Assembly: GCF_012979275.1 (NCBI RefSeq)
Contig: NZ_JABASZ010000014.1
Span: 186,001 to 250,000, forward strand
Length of the DNA stretch: 64,000 bases
Direction of reading: 5' to 3'
Origin: Pseudopontixanthobacter vadosimaris
GTDB taxonomy: Bacteria; Pseudomonadota; Alphaproteobacteria; Sphingomonadales; Sphingomonadaceae
Below, one piece after another: positions 47,345 to 55,140 of this stretch (positions within the stretch are counted from its first letter, which is position 1; each line of letters opens with the position of its first letter). The translations under genes were made by a program, and so were the position numbers. The notes beneath the pieces are model-generated. The model was not told the origin of the DNA and ran no database searches. It saw nothing but the letters and a program-made list of their open reading frames with translations.

Positions 47345-48550
47345 TTAACGCAAACTCACCACATTGTCGCTGCTGCGCGGGTCCACCCGGTCACCGCGAT
47401 ACAGGCTCTCCATCGGTTCATCGGCCACTTCGAAGGCTTCCGCTGCCCCGAACCCGTTGAACGCGGTTTTCATGGCCGCGCCATAGGCACCCAGCATCCC
47501 GATCTCGATATAATCGCCCGCCTGGATGTCGGACGGGAGCATGAACGGCCCCTTCATGAAATCCGCATCGTCGCAGGTCGGGCCGTAGAACGAGAATTCG
47601 GCTGTGCCTTCGATCAGATCGTCCTCGAGCGCGTTTACGGGGAAACGCCATTCGACATGCGCCGCGTCGTAGAGTGCGCCATAGGCACCGTCATTGATGT
47701 AAAGCTCGTCCCCGCGCCGCTTTTCGACCTTGACGATCAGCGAACTATATTCCGCGCAGAGCGCCCGGCCCGGCTCGCACCACAATTCGCTGGAATAGGA
47801 AATCGGCAGCGATTCGCTGGCGCGGAAGATCACGTCGAAATAATCCTCCAGCGGCGGCGGCTCCATGCCGGGATAGGACGACGGGAAGCCGCCGCCGACA
47901 TCGATGATGTCCACGGTAACGGAAGCGTCGACGATGGCGGCGCGCACCCGCTCCAGCGCCTGTACATAGGCGAAGGGCGTCATGGCCTGACTGCCGACGT
48001 GGAAGCAGATGCCGAGCGCGTCGCAATGCTGGCGCGTGGCCTGCAGCAGCGGTGCCGCATCGGCAAGATCGACGCCGAATTTCGACGCGAGCGACAATTC
48101 GCTGAATTCGCTGGATACGCGCAGGCGAACACAGAGCGACAAATCTTCCGCCGGATTGCCGGCTTCATCGCAGCACGCCAACACGATCTTCTCCAGTTCC
48201 TCGATCGTGTCGAGGCTGAAGGTGCGGACGCCGTGCGTGTGATAGGCTTCGGCAATCGCGCGGGCCGTCTTTACCGGATGCATGAAGCACAAGGTGGCCT
48301 TCGGCAAGGTGGCTCGCACCAGCCGCACCTCGGCAATGGACGCCACGTCGTAATGCGTCACGCCGTTGTCCCACAAGATCTGCAGCAGATCCGGCGACGG
48401 GTTCGCCTTCACCGCGTAGAGCGACTTGCCGGGAAAGTTGGACGTGAAGAAACGCGCCGCCCGGGCTGCTGCCTGCGGACGGTTGAGGATGACCGGTTCG
48501 TCGGGCGCAAGGGCCCGGACTACAGCCTTGGCGTCAGGAAATTGGTGCAA
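47345..48550 (-). CDS. Ornithine/lysine-type decarboxylase (alanine-racemase fold)
   Basis: A 401-residue PLP enzyme of the eukaryote-like ornithine decarboxylase family: the Schiff-base lysine in SLYAVKANPSP, CFHVGSQ, DVGGGFPSSYPG, WCEPGRALCA and the active-site cysteine in YGPTCDDADF. It makes putrescine (or cadaverine) for the polyamine genes upstream. The start is TTG 48550, matching the family N-terminus (MHQFPDA); upstream sequence is a structured leader, not protein. Confidence 0.93.
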   Translation of the reverse strand: MHQFPDAKAVVRALAPDEPVILNRPQAAARAARFFTSNFPGKSLYAVKANPSPDLLQILWDNGVTHYDVASIAEVRLVRATLPKATLCFMHPVKTARAIAEAYHTHGVRTFSLDTIEELEKIVLACCDEAGNPAEDLSLCVRLRVSSEFSELSLASKFGVDLADAAPLLQATRQHCDALGICFHVGSQAMTPFAYVQALERVRAAIVDASVTVDIIDVGGGFPSSYPGMEPPPLEDYFDVIFRASESLPISYSSELWCEPGRALCAEYSSLIVKVEKRRGDELYINDGAYGALYDAAHVEWRFPVNALEDDLIEGTAEFSFYGPTCDDADFMKGPFMLPSDIQAGDYIEIGMLGAYGAAMKTAFNGFGAAEAFEVADEPMESLYRGDRVDPRSSDNVVSLR

Positions 48551-48551
48551 T

Positions 48552-48635
48552 TCAAGGGACCCCCAAACGGTTCGATATGGTGACGCTGCCTTGCGGTCGG
48601 GAAGTCCCCCCTGAAGCGGGGCTTGGCAGCAGGTG
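48552..48635 (-). ncRNA. Candidate speF-type leader RNA of the ornithine decarboxylase gene
   Basis: In transcript sense, GCTGCC (48630-48625) and GGCAGC (48590-48585) form an outer stem enclosing a CCCC/GGGG hairpin and the segment CCCGACCGCAAGG. The GGGAC of this region can pair with GTCCC directly before the TTG start, overlapping the only G-rich ribosome-binding sequence (GGGGG). Alphaproteobacterial ornithine decarboxylase genes are known to carry a conserved leader (speF motif); position, strand and structure agree. Confidence 0.5.
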
Positions 48636-48638
48636 GCG

Positions 48639-48666
48639 CATATAGGCGCCGGCGGCTGAACTGCAA
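48639..48666 (-). promoter_or_regulatory. Promoter of the ornithine decarboxylase gene
   Basis: On the minus strand TTGCAG (48666-48661), a 16-nt spacer, then TATATG (48644-48639). It lies just upstream of the structured leader, so the decarboxylase can be expressed separately from the carboxynorspermidine genes. Confidence 0.5.
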
Positions 48667-48735
48667 GTGAAAATAGCACGGCTGAGGCGCAGAAACCGGG
48701 TGCCATTCACCGCGCGATACCGCGTATTCCGCCCT

Positions 48736-49920
48736 TCAGCTCAGCCGGCCCCGGAAGTCCTCGTAACCGAAGCTTTTCACCTGCTCCAGAACATCCATTT
48801 CGCTGTCCCACAGCCAGATGGACGGCAGGGGCACGCCATTGAACGTGTTGGTCTTCACCATTGAATAATGCGCCTGGTCGAGAAACGCGATCCGCTCCCC
48901 CGCCTCGCAGGGCACCGGCAGCGCATAATCACCAATGACATCGCCGGCGAGGCAGGACGGTCCGCCGAGCCGCACCAGTTCGCCCGCCGCCTGCTCTTCC
49001 GCAGTTTCGCCGAGCATCGCTGGCCTGTAAGGTGCCTCGATCACGTCGGGCATGTGGCAGGTGGCGGAAATGTCGGTAATGGCGAAGCGAGTCTCGTTCA
49101 CGCCGGTATCGAGGATCGTACCCACCAGAATACCCGCATCCAGCGCCACGGCCTCGCCCGGTTCGAGGTAGATTTCCGCCCCGGTGTCTTCCTTCGCATC
49201 GCGCAGGAATGCGACCAGTTCCTCGCGCTGGTAATCGGCGCGGGTGATATGATGCCCGCCGCCCATGTTGATCCATTTCAGCTGGCCGAAATACGGCTCG
49301 ATCGCGTCGAAAACCTTGTCCCAGGTGCGCTGCAACGGCTCCAGATCCTGCTCGCACAGATTATGGAAATGGATGCCGTCCACGCCTTCCATCATCTCCT
49401 CCGTCAGCTGGTCGAGCGGAAAGCCGAGGCGCGAACCGGGGCTGGAGGGATCGTAACGCGGCACCTCGCCGGTCGGCACCTGCGGGTTGATGCGAAGGCC
49501 GATGTCGAAATCGCCGCCCGTCGCCCTGCCCTGTTCGAGGATCAGCGCGGCGCGTTGCAACTGGCCGGGCGAATTGAAGATGACGTGGTCCGAAAGGCGG
49601 CAGATTTCCTCCAGCTCGTCCGGCTTGTAGGCGGCGCTGTAGGTGGCGATCTCGCCGTCGTAGAATTCGCTGGCAAGGCGCGCTTCCCACAGGCCCGACG
49701 CGCAGGCGCCGTCCAGATATTCACCGATGATCGGCGCGGCGCTCCACATGGAGAACGCCTTCAGCGCCGACAACACCTTGATGTCCGCCGAATCGCGTAT
49801 GTCGGCCAGAATTCGGCAGTTCGCGCGCAGCTTCGCCGCATCCACGACAAAGGCGGGGCTGTCGACACGGCCCAGATCGAACTGCGCGAAGGCTCCGGGA
49901 TCTCCGGCTCTGGTTTCCAT
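48736..49920 (-). CDS. nspC: Carboxynorspermidine (carboxyspermidine) decarboxylase
   Basis: A 394-residue PLP decarboxylase with the lysine in KVLSALKAFSMW, GIHFHNLCEQD, the INMGGGHHITR phosphate-binding loop and YLEPGEAVALDAG. It removes the carboxyl group from carboxynorspermidine or carboxyspermidine, the last step of the aspartate-semialdehyde-based polyamine route. The ATG at 49920 shares a base with the stop of the upstream lipoprotein gene (TGATG); further upstream frame is not conserved. Confidence 0.93.
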   Translation of the reverse strand: METRAGDPGAFAQFDLGRVDSPAFVVDAAKLRANCRILADIRDSADIKVLSALKAFSMWSAAPIIGEYLDGACASGLWEARLASEFYDGEIATYSAAYKPDELEEICRLSDHVIFNSPGQLQRAALILEQGRATGGDFDIGLRINPQVPTGEVPRYDPSSPGSRLGFPLDQLTEEMMEGVDGIHFHNLCEQDLEPLQRTWDKVFDAIEPYFGQLKWINMGGGHHITRADYQREELVAFLRDAKEDTGAEIYLEPGEAVALDAGILVGTILDTGVNETRFAITDISATCHMPDVIEAPYRPAMLGETAEEQAAGELVRLGGPSCLAGDVIGDYALPVPCEAGERIAFLDQAHYSMVKTNTFNGVPLPSIWLWDSEMDVLEQVKSFGYEDFRGRLS

Positions 49921-50354
49921 CAGTCCACGCACAATCCGCGAAGGATTGCTCCATTCTCGACAGTGCCGAAGCAGCCGAACAGCGCATCGTCGCGCTGACA
50001 GATGCCGGTGCTGTTCCCGCTTTTGTGCATTTCTGCGGCACCTTCGACGATGCAATCCCCCTCGTAATCCGACCCGTCGGAGCAAGCCTTTCCTGCGTCA
50101 GGATACGGCGTGACGCAGAGTTCCGCATTCCTGCGCCCGCGCCGTTCGACATATCCACCAGCAGCCTCGCACGCAGCGCGCCGGCTCGCGGTCATCGACA
50201 CATCCGGATCGATCGGTTCGCCCGGCGCGCCGTTCAAAGCCGGACCTGCGGGACGAGCCGGGCCGCCCGGATCGGGCGTTGCTACCTGTTCGGCCGGAGC
50301 GCAGGACGCCAGGGAGAACAGCAGCGCGGCGAATGGAAGATGGCAAAGCTTCAT
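49920..50354 (-). CDS. Cysteine-rich lipoprotein of unknown function
   Basis: The 144-residue precursor has a lipoprotein signal (LPFAALLFSLASC, cleavage before Cys18), a Pro/Gly linker, then a domain with six cysteines (AACEAAGG, ELCVTPYPDAGKACSDGSDYEGDC, GICQRD, FGCFG, GLCVD), probably disulfide-bonded in the periplasm. It sits between the two carboxynorspermidine genes, 4 nt from one and sharing a base with the other, so it is co-expressed with polyamine synthesis. No family function known to me. Confidence 0.75.
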   Translation of the reverse strand: MKLCHLPFAALLFSLASCAPAEQVATPDPGGPARPAGPALNGAPGEPIDPDVSMTASRRAACEAAGGYVERRGRRNAELCVTPYPDAGKACSDGSDYEGDCIVEGAAEMHKSGNSTGICQRDDALFGCFGTVENGAILRGLCVD

Positions 50355-50358
50355 CTGT

Positions 50359-51594
50359 TCAGAACGCCACCGGGCCGCCGAGTTCCCGCACGTTCCATGG
50401 AAGCCCGTGTTCGTTCAGCATGTCCATGAAGGGATCGGGATCGAACTGCTCGATATTGAACACGCCGCCCTCGCCGTTCGGAGCCGGCCATTTGCCCGAC
50501 ACCACGAGCGCACTGCCGATCATCGCCGGAACGCCGGTGGTGTAGCTGACCGCCTGGTTGCCGGTTTCCTCATAGGCTGCCTCGTGGCTGCAGATGTTAT
50601 TCAGGTAGAACGTCTTCTCGCCGCTACCGTCCAGCGCCTCGCCCGTGGCGATCACCCCGATATTGGTCTTGCCCCTGGTGGTCTCGCCCAGCGATTCGGG
50701 TTTGGGCAACACGGCGGCGAGGAATTGCAGCGGCACGATATCCTTGCCCTGATAGCGGATCGGTTCGATGCCCGTCATGCCGACATTCTGCAGCACGGTC
50801 AGATGCTTGATATATTCGTCGCCGAAGGTCATCCAGAACCGTGCCCGCTCCAGTTCGGGCACGAATTTCGCGAGGCTCTCCAGTTCCTCGTGATACATCA
50901 TGTACATGTTCCTGGTGCCGACCTCTTCGAAGTCGAATTCGACCTTGCGGGCCATCGCCGGGGTCTCGACGAACTCGCCATCTTCCCAGTGGCGCGCCGG
51001 CGCGGTCACTTCGCGAATGTTGATTTCCGGGTTGAAATTGGTGGCGAAAGCCTGCCCGTGGTCGCCGCCGTTGCAATCGAGGATGTCGAGCTGGCGGATC
51101 GTCTTCAGCCTGTGTTTCTTCAGCCACATGGTGAAGACGCTGGTGACGCCGGGATCGAAGCCCGACCCCAGCAGCGCCATCAGCCCCGCTTCCCTGAAAC
51201 GGTCGTGATAGGCCCATTGCCATTTATATTCGAACTTGGCCTCGTCCTTGGGTTCGTAATTCGCGGTATCGAGGTAGTTCACGCCCGCCTCGAGGCAGGC
51301 GTCCATGATGGGCAGATCCTGATAGGGCAGCGCCAGATTGACGACCAGCGAGGGCTTCACGCGGTTCAGCAGATTGACCATCGCCGGGACTTCCTCGGCG
51401 TCGATCTCGTAGGTCTTGATCTCCACGCCCGTCCGTTCCTTGACGCTGGCGGCAATGGCATCGCATTTCGACTTCGTGCGGCTGGCGAGGTGGATGTCGC
51501 CGAAGATACCCGAGCCTGCGGCGCTGACCTGCGCCATCTTGTGAACCGCGACCGAACTGACGCCGCCCGCGCCGATTACCAGAATAGTGGACAT
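50359..51594 (-). CDS. Carboxynorspermidine/carboxyspermidine synthase (saccharopine-dehydrogenase family)
   Basis: A 411-residue dehydrogenase with an N-terminal Rossmann motif (ILVIGAGGVSSVAVH), NLALPYQDLPIMDACLE and GSGFDPGVTSVF. This is the saccharopine-dehydrogenase-like group that joins a diamine with aspartate semialdehyde to give carboxynorspermidine or carboxyspermidine. Adjacent nspC and ornithine decarboxylase support carboxyspermidine from putrescine, and therefore spermidine, without S-adenosylmethionine decarboxylase. Confidence 0.92.
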   Translation of the reverse strand: MSTILVIGAGGVSSVAVHKMAQVSAAGSGIFGDIHLASRTKSKCDAIAASVKERTGVEIKTYEIDAEEVPAMVNLLNRVKPSLVVNLALPYQDLPIMDACLEAGVNYLDTANYEPKDEAKFEYKWQWAYHDRFREAGLMALLGSGFDPGVTSVFTMWLKKHRLKTIRQLDILDCNGGDHGQAFATNFNPEINIREVTAPARHWEDGEFVETPAMARKVEFDFEEVGTRNMYMMYHEELESLAKFVPELERARFWMTFGDEYIKHLTVLQNVGMTGIEPIRYQGKDIVPLQFLAAVLPKPESLGETTRGKTNIGVIATGEALDGSGEKTFYLNNICSHEAAYEETGNQAVSYTTGVPAMIGSALVVSGKWPAPNGEGGVFNIEQFDPDPFMDMLNEHGLPWNVRELGGPVAF

Positions 51595-51670
51595 GGATAC
51601 TCCGAGGAAATTGTCTGCGCCGCATCTCGCGGCAATGGCTAATATCTGCGGAACGCATTAGGCGTCAGAT

Positions 51671-52708
51671 ATGTTTCGCGAAAGCCCCCGCAACCCCACC
51701 GCCGCCGGTACCCGGCTGGCAGCCGAGCAGGTGGCGGCCATTTTGCCGCCGACGCCGCTGCTGCCCGTGCAGATCGGCGGAGTCAGCCTATGGGGCAAGG
51801 CGGAGAGCCTGCAACCCATTGGCGCCTTCAAGATTCGCGGTGCCTGGTTCCGGCTGAACAGCCTCAGTTCAGAAGAACGGCGGCGCGGGGTCGTCGCCGT
51901 CTCCAGCGGCAATCACGCGCAGGGCGTGGCATGGGCCGCTCGCCGCCTCGGCATCGACGCCGCCATCGTCATGCCGGTGGATGCGCCGCAGGTGAAGCTG
52001 GACGCCACCAGGGCGCTGGGTGCGGAAATCGTGCTTTACGATCGGCCCGGCGGGGTGGACCGCGATGCGGTGGCGAATGCATTGTGCGACCAGCGCGGCG
52101 CGGTTTTCGTCCATGCCTATGCCGACCCCTGGATCATCGAAGGGCAAGGCAGCGCCGGTGTCGAGATCACGCATCAACTTGGGCGGCAACCTTCGCGCCT
52201 TGTAGTCTGTTGCGGTGGCGGCGGATTGGCGGCCGGCCTCGCCCTTGCCTGCCCCGACAGCGCCATCGTTCCGATCGAGCCGCAGGGCTGGGACGATATG
52301 GCCCGCAGCCTCGCATCCGGGCGGATCGAGCCGGTCGGTGCCAATCCGCCACCCACCGCCTGCGACGCCCTGCAGACCCCGCAGACCGCGCCGGTCAATT
52401 TCGCCGTCCTCAACCATCGCGCCGAGCCGGGCGTAGCGGTCAGCGAAGCCGAGATTCGTACAGCCCAGCGCTTCGCCTTCCGCGAACTGGGGCTGGTGGT
52501 CGAACCCGGCGGCGCGGCGGCGCTGGCGGCGGCGCTGGCGGGCAAGACCTGTCTGGATGAGCATACGGTGGTGATGATCACCGGCAGCAATGTCGATCCG
52601 CAGCAATTTGCAGCCACTATCAGCACGGCGGATCAGACCGCGTTTGACAATCCGCACGGCGCACCGCATCCCCGCGGGCTGATGGGGCGAGAAGGGGAAC
52701 GACGATGA
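51671..52708 (+). CDS. Threonine/serine dehydratase-like PLP enzyme
   Basis: A 345-residue fold-type II PLP enzyme: the Schiff-base lysine in IGAFKIRGA, SSGNHAQGVAWAA, the phosphate loop CCGGGGLAAGLAL, and ITGSNVD near the end. There is no C-terminal ACT domain, so it fits the catabolic threonine/serine dehydratase or serine racemase group rather than isoleucine-biosynthetic IlvA. The 3' end overlaps the MAPEG gene by 4 nt. Divergent from the polyamine genes. Confidence 0.88.
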   Translation: MFRESPRNPTAAGTRLAAEQVAAILPPTPLLPVQIGGVSLWGKAESLQPIGAFKIRGAWFRLNSLSSEERRRGVVAVSSGNHAQGVAWAARRLGIDAAIVMPVDAPQVKLDATRALGAEIVLYDRPGGVDRDAVANALCDQRGAVFVHAYADPWIIEGQGSAGVEITHQLGRQPSRLVVCCGGGGLAAGLALACPDSAIVPIEPQGWDDMARSLASGRIEPVGANPPPTACDALQTPQTAPVNFAVLNHRAEPGVAVSEAEIRTAQRFAFRELGLVVEPGGAAALAAALAGKTCLDEHTVVMITGSNVDPQQFAATISTADQTAFDNPHGAPHPRGLMGREGERR

Positions 52709-53151
52709 TGGCGCAGATGCTGGCACCGGGCGCAGTGCTGATATTGTGGTCGCTGATGATGTTGATCTGGATGGCCGCGACACGCCTGCCCGCGCTCCGG
52801 AAGATGGGCGGTCTGGGCGAAGCGAAACCCGGCGGCCGGGGACAGGATCTGGAAGGCGTGCTGGACGACCGGATCAACTGGAAAGCGCATAATTACGCGC
52901 ATCTGATGGAGCAGCCGACACTGTTCTATGCAGCCGTGCTCATTATCGCGCTGATGGGAGCGAATGCATGGGACGTGGCGCTCGCCTGGGCCTATGTGGT
53001 GCTCCGCATCGTTCATTCGATCTGGCAGGCGACGGTCAATCGCGTGCCGGTGCGGTTCAGCCTGTTTGCCCTGTCCAGCTTCGCACTGATCTACCTTGCC
53101 ATCCGCGCCGTGGCACTGACGCTGTTCTTCAACCCCGGCATCGCTCCCTGA
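52705..53151 (+). CDS. MAPEG-family membrane protein
   Basis: A 148-residue protein with four membrane helices in MAPEG layout (first helix LILWSLMMLIWMAATR, then a basic cytosolic loop with NWKAHNYAHLMEQPTLFYA, VLRIVHSIWQATVNRVPVR). In eukaryotes MAPEG enzymes use glutathione on lipophilic substrates; bacterial members are mostly untested. Its start overlaps the dehydratase stop (ATGA). Confidence 0.85.
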   Translation: MMAQMLAPGAVLILWSLMMLIWMAATRLPALRKMGGLGEAKPGGRGQDLEGVLDDRINWKAHNYAHLMEQPTLFYAAVLIIALMGANAWDVALAWAYVVLRIVHSIWQATVNRVPVRFSLFALSSFALIYLAIRAVALTLFFNPGIAP

Positions 53152-53180
53152 CCTTAAGATAGGCTGCGCGGGGGCAGGCC

Positions 53181-54158
53181 CTATTCGGCAGCCTCGCGCG
53201 CTTCCTTCTTCGCAAATTCGAGCGTTGCCAGAAACCGTTCCGCATCCAGCGCCGCCATGCAGCCCGTGCCGGCGGCGGTCACGGCCTGGCGGTAGGTATG
53301 GTCCATGACATCGCCGCAGGCGAATACGCCCGGGATCGCGGTCTTGGGCGTGCCGGGCTCGACCGTCAGATAGCCGCTGTCGTCCATCTCGAGCTTGCCC
53401 TTGAACAATCCGGTTGCAGGGGCATGGCCGATGGCGACGAAAGCGCCTTCCACCGGAAATGTGCTGACTTCTCCGGTAACGGTGTCATTCAGTTCAAGCG
53501 CGGTCAGCCCCCCTTGCAGAGGGTCGCCGATGAAGCGTTCGACCGTCTTGTTCCACAGCGTCGAGATCTTGTCGTTTCCGAACACCCGTTCCTGCAGGAT
53601 GCGTTCCGACCGCAATTCGTCGCGGCGATGGATCAGCGTCACATCGTCGGAATGATTGGTCAGATACAGCGCTTCTTCCACAGCGGTATTGCCGCCGCCG
53701 ATCACGGCCACCTTCTTGCCGCGATAGAAGAAACCGTCGCAGGTCGCGCAGGCGGAAACGCCCTTGCCGCCGAGTTCCTGCTCGCCCGGCACGCCCAGCC
53801 ATTTCGCCTGCGCGCCGGTCGCGATCACGAGTGTCTCGCCGATATATTCATCGCCGCTATCGCCCACCGCACGGAAAGGCGATCCGCCGGCGATGTCGAT
53901 ATCGGTGATGGTGTCCCACATCATCCGCGTGCCGACATGTTCCGCCTGCGCCTGCATTTCCTCCATCAGCCACGGACCCTGCACCACGTCCCTGAAGCCG
54001 GGATAATTCTCCACGTCGGTGGTGATGGTCAGCTGGCCGCCAGGTTGCAGGCCCTGCACCACGATCGGTTCCATCGCCGCCCGCGCGCCATAGATCGCGG
54101 CGGAAAGCCCGGCGGGACCGGAGCCGATGATGAGCATGCGGGTATGATGGGTGGCCAT
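53181..54158 (-). CDS. trxB: Thioredoxin-disulfide reductase
   Basis: A 325-residue low-molecular-weight TrxB with FAD motif IIGSGPAGLSAAIYGARA, the redox pair in SACATCDGFFYRGK, NADPH motif VIGGGNTAVEEALYL and the C-terminal VFACGDVMDHTYRQAVTAAGTG. It reduces thioredoxin with NADPH. It stands alone between the MAPEG and phosphatase genes. Confidence 0.97.
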   Translation of the reverse strand: MATHHTRMLIIGSGPAGLSAAIYGARAAMEPIVVQGLQPGGQLTITTDVENYPGFRDVVQGPWLMEEMQAQAEHVGTRMMWDTITDIDIAGGSPFRAVGDSGDEYIGETLVIATGAQAKWLGVPGEQELGGKGVSACATCDGFFYRGKKVAVIGGGNTAVEEALYLTNHSDDVTLIHRRDELRSERILQERVFGNDKISTLWNKTVERFIGDPLQGGLTALELNDTVTGEVSTFPVEGAFVAIGHAPATGLFKGKLEMDDSGYLTVEPGTPKTAIPGVFACGDVMDHTYRQAVTAAGTGCMAALDAERFLATLEFAKKEAREAAE

Positions 54159-54221
54159 GGTGTCTCGTCCAGTTGCGGCGGATCGGGTGAAACGGCGGCA
54201 ATGCCGCGCTTGCGAATCTGG

Positions 54222-55010
54222 TTAGCGTTCCAGCAGATGCAAGCGCAAGGCTTCCATCCGTTCATCGTCCACCTGCAACACCTGCCGCAGGAAGGCGTCG
54301 ATCGAACCGTGTTCCTCGCGCAGCGCCCTGTATGCCGCATCGAGATAGCGCGCGTCCACGCCCATCAGCACCCGGATGGTGGCATCATCCCTTGCGCCAT
54401 ATTTCTGTCTCGCAGTCTCGCGATTGTCAGCCACTCTCGCGTCCAGATCGACGGCGCTGTTGGTGAGCAGATAATCTTCCATCGCATCGTCCGGATGCAC
54501 GCCGAGGGCATGGTGCAACAGCGCCACCGCCATGCCCGTGCGGTCCTTGCCGGCGTGGCAATGCACCAGGCTTGCGCTTTGTCCCTCCGCCAGAACCGCG
54601 AAATAGCGCCGCATGATCCAGATGAGATTTTCGCGAAATGGCAGACGGGCATAGATCCGTTCCATCGCCCTGTGCGCACCCGCCTCGTCCAGAACGCCTT
54701 CGGCCGCTTCGAGATGCGGGGCAAGCCCTGCCGTCTCGCCATCGAAGAACAGGACGCGCGCCTTGCAGCCATCGGGGCGCAGGCTGGGGTGGCGCTCCCT
54801 TTCGCCATTGCCGCGCAGATCGACGATCGCGGCAAGGTTCAGCGCGGCCAGGGCGGACAGATCGCGCTCGGTGGCCGCGTGTTGATCGCCGGAGCGGAAC
54901 AGGATGCCGCGGCGCACTCTGGCCCCGCCCGCTACGGCATAGCCGCCATAGTCGCGTAAATTCGCCACGCCGTCGAGCGCGATGACCCGGTCTTTCACTG
55001 CCATGTTCAT
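54222..55010 (-). CDS. Tyrosine-protein phosphatase (PTP, DSP-like)
   Basis: A 262-residue phosphatase with the P-loop VHCHAGKDRTGMAVA (CX5R: Cys-His-Ala-Gly-Lys-Asp-Arg) and an N-terminal NLRDYGGY plus RGILFRSGD typical of the bacterial Y-phosphatase_3 family. No signal peptide, so cytosolic. The ATG at 55010 starts the conserved part; the longer open frame overlaps the ribBX promoter and is not conserved. Substrate (phosphotyrosine or phosphoinositide) unknown. Confidence 0.88.
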   Translation of the reverse strand: MNMAVKDRVIALDGVANLRDYGGYAVAGGARVRRGILFRSGDQHAATERDLSALAALNLAAIVDLRGNGERERHPSLRPDGCKARVLFFDGETAGLAPHLEAAEGVLDEAGAHRAMERIYARLPFRENLIWIMRRYFAVLAEGQSASLVHCHAGKDRTGMAVALLHHALGVHPDDAMEDYLLTNSAVDLDARVADNRETARQKYGARDDATIRVLMGVDARYLDAAYRALREEHGSIDAFLRQVLQVDDERMEALRLHLLER

Positions 55011-55082
55011 GGCGCGGCCTCTGCCACTCCTGCCCCATTGCCGCAAGGTTCGGCAGATGCAAAGCCGCCCTCCCGACCCGCT

Positions 55083-55115
55083 CACATCGAAATGTGCAAT
55101 TGACATTGCGATGTG
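55083..55115. promoter_or_regulatory. Nested palindrome in front of ribBX, probable operator
   Basis: Outer arms CACATCG (55083-55089) and CGATGTG (55109-55115) are perfect inverse complements; inside them AATGT (55091-55095) and ACATT (55103-55107) form a second pair around GCAATTG. TTGACA (55100-55105), a consensus -35 hexamer on the plus strand, lies within it. The site ends 25 nt before the ribBX start and also serves the divergent phosphatase gene. Confidence 0.55.
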
Positions 55116-55140
55116 ATGGCAGACGGAGTATCTGCCCGGA

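Noticed and set aside
53298-54959. A 553-codon plus-strand frame across trxB and the phosphatase gene
   Set aside because: It reads antisense through two conserved genes and has no recognisable motif.
55011-55140. Possible FMN riboswitch before the riboflavin gene
   Set aside because: None of the conserved FMN-element segments is present in the 130-nt leader; the palindrome explains the region better.
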